Below are positions 1 through 6,331 of a stretch of 9,065 nt of DNA, piece by piece (the stretch's first letter is position 1; every line of letters starts with the position of its first letter). A program made the position numbers and the translations under genes. Source of the stretch: JBFLVQ01 sp040758525 (GTDB taxonomy: Bacteria > Acidobacteriota > Blastocatellia > Chloracidobacteriales > JADJPF01). Location of the stretch: contig JBFLVQ010000389.1 in assembly GCA_040758525.1 (NCBI GenBank), positions 1 to 9,065 of the forward strand. The letters are read 5' to 3'. The notes under the pieces were generated by a model. The model saw only the letters and a program-made list of their open reading frames with translations, was not told the DNA's origin and ran no database searches.

Positions 1-34
1 TGGTAGAAGGGTAGCTAGATGATGATGTTGTCAT
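1..34 (-). CDS. Possible start of a downstream gene, cut by the left edge
   Basis: On the minus strand an ATG at 34-32 lies 1 nt past the nadK stop (38-36) and opens a frame with no stop for the 11 codons left in the window (MTTSSSSYPST). The last nadK codons give a G-rich stretch (GGGGCGG) that could act as a weak ribosome binding site. The close packing with nadK is like the packing between nadK and the gene before it, which suggests a continuing operon. Eleven codons are too few to name a product, and a chance ATG remains quite possible. Confidence 0.3.
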   Translation of the reverse strand, partial: MTTSSSSYPST

Positions 35-35
35 G

Positions 36-905
36 CTAGCCGCCCCAGTTGAGCTTCTCGTGCAGGATCTGGAAGTAATTTTTGTTGTTTGATTGGATTA
101 GTTGAAAGTACTGCTCGCTCTTACGTACACAGATACGGTCTCCACCTTTAAGGGAAAAACCGATCTGGCCATCGAGTGTAAGGGTAACCTCTTCACGTGG
201 CGTCATCAGGATTAGATCTACAGGTGCCTCGTCAGGGATGACTAGAGGGCGGTTGGTAAGTGCATGCGGACAGATCGGTGTGATCGCCATAGCATGCATC
301 CTAGGATGTATAAGTGGGCCGCCAGCAGATAGCGAGTAGGCTGTCGAGCCAGTGGGAGTTGAGATAATCAGACCATCAGCGCGGAAATTGTTAACTAGCT
401 GATCGTTGATCCAGCACTCTAGCTCTATGATGCGTGCCAGTGCCGACTTATTGACTACTACATCGTTAAGTACACTTGCCTCAGCAATACATTGTTCATT
501 ACGTAACACACGCGCATCCAGTCGCACACGTATATCTAAGCAGTAGTTGCCTTCAATGATGCGGTCGAGCGTAGGGAAGAGTTCTTCAACAGAAAATTCT
601 GTTAGATAGCCTAAGGTACCAAAATTAACACCCATCACAGGCACAGCATGTGCACCAATCAAGCGCGCAGTCGCTAGCATTGTGCCATCACCACCCAACA
701 CAATTATCAGGTCGGCATGCTGAGGGATCTCCTCGCGTGCCATAAAGGTCATAGCTCCTTCGACAAATGTATGTGCATGCTGTTCTACAAGTAATTCAAT
801 GCCATGTTTGATACTCCATTTTCCCATCTGAGTAACAACAGGCCAAGCGCTGGTGATATTCGGTTTAACTACTATGCCAATGCGACGTAGGGATAGAGTT
901 TTCAT
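36..905 (-). CDS. nadK: NAD kinase
   Basis: This is a cytoplasmic ATP-dependent (or polyphosphate-dependent) NAD kinase that makes NADP from NAD, the only known route to NADP in most bacteria. The 289-residue length is normal for the family. Diagnostic motifs are visible: the GGDG signature at residues 71-74 inside IIVLGGDGTMLATAR, with D73 as the expected catalytic Asp; the NFGTLGYLTEF stretch at about 94-104; an ND pair in VLNDVVVNK where relatives have NE; and the highly conserved DGLIISTPTGSTAYSLSAGG segment in the second domain. The ATG at 905 places the first beta strand (RRIGIVVKP) at the usual distance from the N terminus. The gene begins 3 nt after the stop of the upstream YkgJ-type gene, so the two are probably cotranscribed and perhaps translationally coupled. 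No clear Shine-Dalgarno sequence is seen. Confidence 0.96.
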   Translation of the reverse strand: MKTLSLRRIGIVVKPNITSAWPVVTQMGKWSIKHGIELLVEQHAHTFVEGAMTFMAREEIPQHADLIIVLGGDGTMLATARLIGAHAVPVMGVNFGTLGYLTEFSVEELFPTLDRIIEGNYCLDIRVRLDARVLRNEQCIAEASVLNDVVVNKSALARIIELECWINDQLVNNFRADGLIISTPTGSTAYSLSAGGPLIHPRMHAMAITPICPHALTNRPLVIPDEAPVDLILMTPREEVTLTLDGQIGFSLKGGDRICVRKSEQYFQLIQSNNKNYFQILHEKLNWGG

Positions 906-908
906 GTT

Positions 909-1493
909 TCAATCAATATCATCATCATTTGTTGCGTCCAGTGTAGCCGTTTCGACCTCATCAGCTAGGCGCGATAACCATACTGGAATAGTCGCGTAAT
1001 CAGTCTCTTGCTTGTTTCTATATACTTGTTCATTGATCTGCTCTATACGACGCTCAACACGTGCAAATTCGGCGGTGTCAGGAAGATCTTGCCAATTCTC
1101 ATAACAGCCATGCTGTATACAAGGAGCAGGCTTGGCCTTCCAGTGCACTAAACAACCTATACCGGATTCATAGAGCGGGCAGGAATAGGTCTGACGAAAA
1201 GTCTCTCCTTGCGTGGTGAGCCGGTATTTCTCTACCAACTGGCGTGCACGCTTAATAATCTCATTAAACTTCTCTGCACTTATACGTGGACTGTTGGATA
1301 ATGTCTGCCAAATTGCCCGCGCCTCTAGCCGGGTAATATTGATATTGACGAAGTGGTCATCAATACAGCAGATGGTTGTGCAGGTACGACAATCTACCGC
1401 TTTATAGGCATAGTTATCCTGAATATATTGGGCGAAACGCTGCTTGCTACGACGTAGCTGCACAAGCGCTTTAGCTTCTTCAAGATCTCTCAT
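909..1493 (-). CDS. YkgJ-type cysteine-cluster (zinc/iron-chelating domain) protein
   Basis: This 194-residue soluble protein has the cysteine pattern of the YkgJ / zinc- or iron-chelating domain family (PF03692 type). The first cluster, CRTCTTICC, has C35, C38, C42 and C43. A second set follows at C105 (in SCPLY), C114 (GIGCLVHW), C125 (APC) and C130 (HGC). Eight spaced Cys suggest a bound metal or Fe-S cluster. Biochemical function in the family is poorly known, so no reaction is assigned. The N-terminal 30 residues are charged and helical-looking (MRDLEEAKALVQLRRSKQRF), and the C terminus is acidic (ATNDDDID). No signal peptide or membrane segment is seen. The ATG at 1493 has no obvious Shine-Dalgarno sequence; translation may be weak or depend on another signal. 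The gene lies 84 bp downstream of the TPR regulator and 3 nt upstream of nadK. Family membership is good; function unknown. Confidence 0.82.
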   Translation of the reverse strand: MRDLEEAKALVQLRRSKQRFAQYIQDNYAYKAVDCRTCTTICCIDDHFVNINITRLEARAIWQTLSNSPRISAEKFNEIIKRARQLVEKYRLTTQGETFRQTYSCPLYESGIGCLVHWKAKPAPCIQHGCYENWQDLPDTAEFARVERRIEQINEQVYRNKQETDYATIPVWLSRLADEVETATLDATNDDDID

Positions 1494-1516
1494 ATGGTTT
1501 AGTAATGAGGGGCTGG

Positions 1517-1532
1517 TGATCAGTCTAGATCA
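1517..1532. repeat. Short inverted repeat TGATC-N6-GATCA upstream of the YkgJ-type gene
   Basis: TGATC at 1517-1521 and GATCA at 1528-1532 are perfect inverted arms around a 6-nt spacer, 24-39 nt upstream of the YkgJ-type start codon in the 84-bp gap. It could be a small operator, but 5-bp arms are easily found by chance. No convincing promoter or U-tract terminator is visible in this gap, so the two minus-strand genes below may depend on readthrough from the TPR regulator. Confidence 0.25.
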
Positions 1533-1577
1533 ATTTATTGTTAAGAGCATTCCTTTCTTTACTAATAGCTTCTCTTG

Positions 1578-4500
1578 CTATTCTAAGCCGAGCCGTTTTT
1601 TCTTCAAGATCAAACCCTGGCGTGTAAGGCCAAGATCCTTAGCAGCTCGCGTGATATTGCCATCATGACGCTTAAGCGCCTGTTCAATAAGATGGCGCTC
1701 AAGTGTATCTACGGCATCTGCAAGGGTAGTTTGAAAGCCCATTGTCATAATGCCTTGTGGAGTAAGGCCAGCCGATGGGAAACCCATTGTCAGTTTGGGT
1801 TGTAGTACATCTGGACTAAGATGTTCAGGCATAATCAAAGCACCATCTTCTGCCATAGCCGTCACGCCTTCTAATTCATTCTTGAGTTGGCGTACATTGC
1901 CCGGCCAAGGATAAGAGACTAGCATTTCCATGGTTTGGTCGGAAATGGCAATATGCTTACTAGCCTTTTTGGCAAAGTCGCGTAAGAAATATTGTACCAA
2001 TGGAGGAATGTCTTCTTTACGTTCACGTAGCGAAGGTACGTGTATACGAATCACATTCAGTCTATGGTATAGATCTTCACGGAAGCCACCTTCCTGAACA
2101 CAACGCTCCAGATCTTTATTGGTGGCGGCGACAATACGTACATCAGCACGTACAGGCCGGTCTTCACCTACTGGATGGATCTCATGGTCTTGTAGAAAGC
2201 GCAACAGTTTAGGCTGTATGTGCATTGCCAACTCGCCAATCTCATCAAGAAAGAGCGTACCACCAGCAGCTGCACGCACAATACCCTGACTATCTTTGTC
2301 GGCGCCTGTGAAAGATCCCCGCCGGTGGCCAAAAAGACGGCTCTCTACCAGTTCTGCTGGTACGGCAGCACAATTAAAAGGAAGGAATGGTTTATCCGCG
2401 CGATTGCTGCTGTAATGTATACTACGCGCAATCAGCTCTTTGCCCACTCCTGATTCACCAGTGATCATCACCGTAACATCTGAAGAGCGGATCTTCTGTA
2501 TACGTTCAAGCACTTTGCGCATTGCTTGTGATTCTGCGACAAAAGCACTAAAAGCACGCTCACTACCAGACTTCTGCGCGCGTGTATGTACCGCAGGGCC
2601 TGTTCCCGTGCGTGTCATGCTACGCAATGTACAATTTTCTAATCCTTGCTCAACAAGCTTAAGTAACGATTCAAAATGGCCAATGCGAGCAGGATTGCTT
2701 GAGCGGGCCACAGTTGTGTAGAGGATAAAACGATTCTGGGGTGGAATATCACTTTGGCTAGTATGATCGGTCAGCAACTTAATCTTAGCGCCTTCAGGTA
2801 ACTGATGACCTTTATTAAGAAAGGCACGCACCTCATCTGTGACTCGATCTACTCCTGACTGATCCACGCCTCGCGCAGTGATCAGTTTAATACTGTTATC
2901 ATGGGCAATCTGAAAAACAATAGCTTGCTCGTTCAGTTCATCACGTATGATCGTAGCTAGTTCGCGTAGTAGCAATTCATGTGAAGAAGAGGCCGCAATT
3001 AGTCGTTCAACGACAAGCGCATCAAGAGTAAGCACAGGTAAGTAGAGCCGGCCCGACTGTGAATTGCGACGCATGTTCTCAATGGCGGCAACCGTCTTGG
3101 CACGCGCTGGCTCGGCACGTAGTTCTGCAAATAACCGTAAGGCTTTTTCTAGATGGCCTAAAGCGCGTTGGCGATCGGCTGTTTGTGCTAGTACTACACC
3201 AATCTCATAGTGAGAGAGTCCTGCTTCATAGTTGTAGCTGATCGATTCTAGGATCGAAATACTCTGTGCTAATGATGAGATTGCTTCATCCTGTGCGCCT
3301 CGGTGAGCTTTTAACTTGCCCTCTAGGCGTGTTACCAGTCCACTATGGTAGAGATTAGGATTACTGCGTAACAGCTTAAGCGCTTGACGTAGACATTCCT
3401 CGGCAGCATCCGGTTCAAGCAGTGCCAAGTAAGTATCACCCAAGTGGCTGTAGGTCTCTGCCATATCTACAACACGGCCAATCTTGGATTCGATTGCTAA
3501 GCAATGCTCGATATGTTTGACTGCTTCCTGATACTCGGTACGTGCATAGTAGACCATACCAAGCGCAAGCCAGCCGGCTGCCTCAAGCGATTTTGCGCCA
3601 CTCTCAACGGCGAGCATAAGAGAACGTTTAAGATTGGTCTCAGCCTGTTCAAAGCGACCTTGTAGGCAATGCAGCTTACCCATTGTGTTAAGTACCGCGC
3701 TTTCGTCTCGTTTGCTTTGACTACTCTTTAAAAGCCGCATAGCCGACTGCAATGCTGATTCAGCGCGGTCCCAGTCACCTATTAGCAGCAGTGCATCAGC
3801 AAGATTATTGTAAGCCAGCGCAATAAAATTCTTATCCTCAACATGTGACCAATGCTCTATGGAGCGTTCGTAATTTTGTACTGCTTTGTGAATATTGCCC
3901 TCTTCAGTATCAATGAAGGCAAGGTTATTAAGCAGTTTGCCAAAGATAAGGTGATCCTGTACGGTAAGCTCTACGGCTTCCTTTTCAAGTAGGTCGAGTC
4001 CAGTTAAACAGTCCTGTTTAGCTTCATCACGACGGCCTTCAAGGCTATCGACGAGGGCAAGGTTCCAATAGGTTTGAGCAAGTGAGTGCGCATCGCCTAT
4101 CAGGCGTTGTGATTCAAGCGCGGCTAGTAGATGATCGCGCGAGATCGCATATTCGTCGATCATCCAGTAGACATAGCCAAGTAGCGCATGTGCTGCTCCT
4201 AAGCCCGGATCATATTTTATATCTGAATAGATACGCAGACTGGTATTGGCGTAAGAGATCGCTTTTGGTGGCTCATTTAACCAACGATACAGACTAGCAA
4301 GACGTAGCCATACTTGCGCCATTGCCTGTTTAGGAATCTCAGCTTGTGCAGAGTTTGACTCATATTTTGAAATCGCTTTAAGCGCCTCTTGATAGCGGCC
4401 TACGCGCTCTAGCAATTCGGTCAATTGACATCGCACTTCTACTTCTTGCTCAGGTGTGACACGCTCGGTGACTAGTACCTCGCTGAACAGAGATATTGCG

Positions 4501-4592
4501 CGCTCGCTATCACCACTTTTGAGCGCAGTACGGCCAGCAGCCAGCTTCTCGGATAATTCCGCAGTAACTATCATCCATCGGCCTGTCGTCAT
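1578..4592 (-). CDS. TPR-GAF-like sigma-54 activator (bacterial enhancer-binding protein) with Fis-type DNA-binding domain
   Basis: This 1004-residue cytoplasmic regulator is expected to bind upstream DNA, hydrolyse ATP and remodel sigma-54 RNA polymerase. Residues ~10-510 form a long TPR array; recurring helix pairs include YWNLALVDSLEGRRDEAKQ, YNNLADALLLIGDWDRAESA and AGWLALGMVYYARTEYQEA. Residues ~525-655 resemble a GAF sensory domain by position and pattern only. The AAA+ domain (~680-910) is intact: Walker A GESGVGKE (712-719), the sigma-54 contact loop GSFTGA (759-764; the usual form is GAFTGA), Walker B with D783-E784, arginine region FREDLYHRL (837-845) and WPGNVRQL (896-903). A Fis-type helix-turn-helix ends the protein (~965-1004, HDGNITRAAKDLGLTRQGL). 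There is no receiver domain, so input probably comes through the TPR/GAF parts. The ATG at 4592 is preferred over Met-7 (4574) because GAGGG lies 5 nt upstream. It diverges from a two-component operon and is first in a leftward gene cluster. Target genes are unknown. Confidence 0.93.
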   Translation of the reverse strand: MTTGRWMIVTAELSEKLAAGRTALKSGDSERAISLFSEVLVTERVTPEQEVEVRCQLTELLERVGRYQEALKAISKYESNSAQAEIPKQAMAQVWLRLASLYRWLNEPPKAISYANTSLRIYSDIKYDPGLGAAHALLGYVYWMIDEYAISRDHLLAALESQRLIGDAHSLAQTYWNLALVDSLEGRRDEAKQDCLTGLDLLEKEAVELTVQDHLIFGKLLNNLAFIDTEEGNIHKAVQNYERSIEHWSHVEDKNFIALAYNNLADALLLIGDWDRAESALQSAMRLLKSSQSKRDESAVLNTMGKLHCLQGRFEQAETNLKRSLMLAVESGAKSLEAAGWLALGMVYYARTEYQEAVKHIEHCLAIESKIGRVVDMAETYSHLGDTYLALLEPDAAEECLRQALKLLRSNPNLYHSGLVTRLEGKLKAHRGAQDEAISSLAQSISILESISYNYEAGLSHYEIGVVLAQTADRQRALGHLEKALRLFAELRAEPARAKTVAAIENMRRNSQSGRLYLPVLTLDALVVERLIAASSSHELLLRELATIIRDELNEQAIVFQIAHDNSIKLITARGVDQSGVDRVTDEVRAFLNKGHQLPEGAKIKLLTDHTSQSDIPPQNRFILYTTVARSSNPARIGHFESLLKLVEQGLENCTLRSMTRTGTGPAVHTRAQKSGSERAFSAFVAESQAMRKVLERIQKIRSSDVTVMITGESGVGKELIARSIHYSSNRADKPFLPFNCAAVPAELVESRLFGHRRGSFTGADKDSQGIVRAAAGGTLFLDEIGELAMHIQPKLLRFLQDHEIHPVGEDRPVRADVRIVAATNKDLERCVQEGGFREDLYHRLNVIRIHVPSLRERKEDIPPLVQYFLRDFAKKASKHIAISDQTMEMLVSYPWPGNVRQLKNELEGVTAMAEDGALIMPEHLSPDVLQPKLTMGFPSAGLTPQGIMTMGFQTTLADAVDTLERHLIEQALKRHDGNITRAAKDLGLTRQGLILKKKRLGLE

Positions 4593-4597
4593 CGTAT

Positions 4598-4602
4598 CCC
4601 TC
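4598..4602 (-). promoter_or_regulatory. Ribosome binding site deciding the start of the TPR regulator
   Basis: On the minus strand GAGGG occupies 4602-4598, leaving 5 nt before the ATG at 4592. The other in-frame ATG (4574) has only a weak AGG upstream, so the longer form is favoured. Confidence 0.6.
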
Positions 4603-4657
4603 GGCGGGCGTAAGCAGTCGATAGTAGCAGGCTGCTCACAGAATTTCTCGGGTGCTC

Positions 4658-4708
4658 CTGCATCTTAAAGGTGCCAAAGAACTAAGAGCAGGCACTCCAA
4701 TTATGCAG
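4658..4708. repeat. Imperfect inverted repeat in the divergent promoter region (candidate operator)
   Basis: The left arm 4658-4676 reads CTGCAT-N7-GTGCC(A) and the right arm 4690-4708 reads (A)GGCAC-N7-ATGCAG; the arms are separated by 13 bp. Aligned as inverted arms, 12 of 19 positions match, with the matches concentrated at the two conserved ends of each arm. The right arm covers the -10 box of the minus-strand promoter at 4700-4728, and the left arm lies just downstream of the expected transcription start. This layout suits a repressor or autoregulatory site, but the binding protein is unknown. Confidence 0.45.
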
Positions 4709-4728
4709 CCGCTTATTTCACATTTCAA
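4700..4728 (-). promoter_or_regulatory. Sigma-70-type promoter for the TPR sigma-54 activator
   Basis: On the minus strand, a -35 box TTGAAA (4728-4723, 5 of 6 with TTGACA) and a -10 box CATAAT (4705-4700, 5 of 6 with TATAAT) are separated by exactly 17 bp. Transcription would start near 4693, giving an untranslated leader of about 100 nt before the ATG at 4592. This is the best promoter-like element seen in the window. It implies housekeeping-type transcription of the activator itself rather than sigma-54 control. Confidence 0.6.
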
Positions 4729-4736
4729 CATTTTTT

Positions 4737-4760
4737 CCGAAAAAGGAGAGCCTGCTTCGG
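4737..4760. other. Small hairpin upstream of the response regulator gene
   Basis: CCGAA (4737-4741) pairs with TTCGG (4756-4760), and AGG (4744-4746) pairs with CCT (4751-4753). A symmetric 2-by-2 internal loop and a 4-nt apical loop (AGAG) separate them. TTTTA follows on the plus strand, so a weak intrinsic terminator or attenuator is possible. With only eight base pairs it could equally be chance, and whether plus-strand transcription starts upstream of it is unknown. Confidence 0.25.
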
Positions 4761-4880
4761 TTTTATGCTACACTTTAGCAGGAATCGAGCGCTCCCCACA
4801 AAGATATAGAATAAGTTGGCCGGCGCAGCTCATCTATTATTGTCGCTGCGGCGGCACGCTCACGTTATTGGGATTGGAAG

Positions 4881-6293
4881 ATGACGAAACCAAAGGTAAT
4901 GATTGTCGATGATGAAGCCAGCTCGCGTCAGGGCTTGTGTGAACTAGTGGCTGCCTGGGGTTATGAAACCTCACAAGCTGTCGATGGCCTAGATGCTTTC
5001 AATCTAATTCAACAGCTTAAACCAGAGGTTGTGATCACTGATGTGATTATGCCTAGGCTAGATGGCTTTGGGCTGCTACGTGAGATACGCGAAGTCATGC
5101 CTGATGTGATAATAATAATCCTAACAGGCCAGGGTAACATTGAGATGGCAGTGCGCGCGATTCAAGAGGAAGGCGCTTTCTATTACTTGGAGAAGCCGAT
5201 TGATCCAGTTAAATTCAAGGTAGTATTGTCAAAAGCAGTCGATTACTGTGCAACACGCCGTGAAAATGAGACGCTGCGCCGCCAATTGCGTGAGTATGGT
5301 GTCTTTGGCCATCTAGTCGGCTCATCACAGGTAATGCGTGAGGTATACACACTGATCGAACAGGTGGCGCCTAGCTCTGCCTCAGTTCTGATCACAGGCG
5401 AGTCGGGTACAGGAAAGGAGTTGATTGCACGCACAATCCATAATCTCAGTCCGCGCAAAGCTGCTCCTTTTGTCGCCATCAATTGCTCGGCAATTCCGGA
5501 AACATTAATGGAATCGGAGTTATTTGGCCATGAGAAAGGCAGTTTTACCGGTGCGGCAGAACGTCGTATAGGCTGCTTTGAACTGTCTCATACAGGTACA
5601 CTACTACTTGATGAGATTGCCGAGATGCCGCCTATGTTGCAGGCGAAACTGTTGCGTGTGCTAGAAGACCGGCAGGTGCGTCGCTTAGGTTCACCTAAAG
5701 AGATCCCTGTTGATGTGCGGGTAATCGCAGCTACTAACAAAGATCCTATGGAGGCGGTGCGTAAGGGGGAGTTTCGTGAAGATCTCCTCTATCGCCTTAA
5801 CGTCATCACAATTAAGCTACCACCTTTGAGGGAGCGACGTGATGATGTTCCATTGCTTACCCAATATATGATTGATGAACTATCACGTAAGCATAATCGC
5901 CCTGCGCGTATTATCTCCAACGATGCGCTGGATGTGCTGCTATGCCATCACTGGCCGGGCAATGTGCGTGAGCTACGCAATGTGATCGAGCGTGCTGTGA
6001 TCATCTGCGATGGCGAAACGATCGACAAGCGTTATCTACCTCCTCATCTGATCAATCAGAAACCACAACATGCCACTGATGTAATGATGTTGCCGGTGGG
6101 GTTGCCGCTTGAAGAGGTTGAGCGCCGTGTCATCCTACAAACGCTTATTAAGACAGATAATAATAAGACGCGTGCTGCCGAGATCCTGCAGATTAGTCTC
6201 AAGACACTGCATAATAAGCTTAAGGTCTATCGCGAGGCAGAAGAAGAGCAGAGCGGCGCACAGAGCTGGAACAGTATGCCCGGACGATCTTAG
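4881..6293 (+). CDS. NtrC-type sigma-54-dependent response regulator
   Basis: This 470-residue cytoplasmic response regulator has the standard NtrC layout. The receiver domain (residues ~4-120) has acidic pocket D10-D11, phospho-acceptor D54 (VVITDVIMP), T82 (ILTGQG) and K105 (EKP), all intact, so it should be phosphorylated. The AAA+ sigma-54 interaction domain (~143-372) shows Walker A GESGTGKE (173-180), the sigma-54 contact loop GSFTGA (220-225), Walker B with D244-E245, FREDLLYRL (298-306) and WPGNVREL (358-365). A Fis-type helix-turn-helix (~409-450, NNKTRAAEILQISLKTLHNKL) binds DNA. A polar tail of about 20 residues ends the protein. The ATG at 4881 sits just after a GGGATTGGAAG purine-rich stretch and puts the first beta strand at the usual place. 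The partner is almost surely the histidine kinase starting 38 bp downstream. It could be an AtoC/ZraR-like or other NtrC-family paralogue; sequence alone does not identify the signal. Confidence 0.96.
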   Translation: MTKPKVMIVDDEASSRQGLCELVAAWGYETSQAVDGLDAFNLIQQLKPEVVITDVIMPRLDGFGLLREIREVMPDVIIIILTGQGNIEMAVRAIQEEGAFYYLEKPIDPVKFKVVLSKAVDYCATRRENETLRRQLREYGVFGHLVGSSQVMREVYTLIEQVAPSSASVLITGESGTGKELIARTIHNLSPRKAAPFVAINCSAIPETLMESELFGHEKGSFTGAAERRIGCFELSHTGTLLLDEIAEMPPMLQAKLLRVLEDRQVRRLGSPKEIPVDVRVIAATNKDPMEAVRKGEFREDLLYRLNVITIKLPPLRERRDDVPLLTQYMIDELSRKHNRPARIISNDALDVLLCHHWPGNVRELRNVIERAVIICDGETIDKRYLPPHLINQKPQHATDVMMLPVGLPLEEVERRVILQTLIKTDNNKTRAAEILQISLKTLHNKLKVYREAEEEQSGAQSWNSMPGRS

Positions 6294-6331
6294 AATTGCA
6301 TATTGCCGAAATCTAAGATACGAAATTAAAA

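Noticed and set aside
4658..4708. TGGCAC...TGC (minus strand) and AGGCAC...TGC (plus strand) as a pair of divergent sigma-54 -24/-12 promoters
   Set aside because: In both, the GG and GC dinucleotides are 12 bp apart instead of the required 10, so they are better read as arms of an inverted repeat.
4764..4812. Plus-strand sigma-70 promoters based on TATGCT, TACACT or TAGAAT
   Set aside because: None has a -35-like hexamer at 16-18 bp; listed only as absence of a clear promoter.
4652..4912. Plus-strand open frame through the divergent region
   Set aside because: No ribosome binding site, unnatural-looking composition, and it overlaps the start of the response regulator and the minus-strand promoter; best read as chance.
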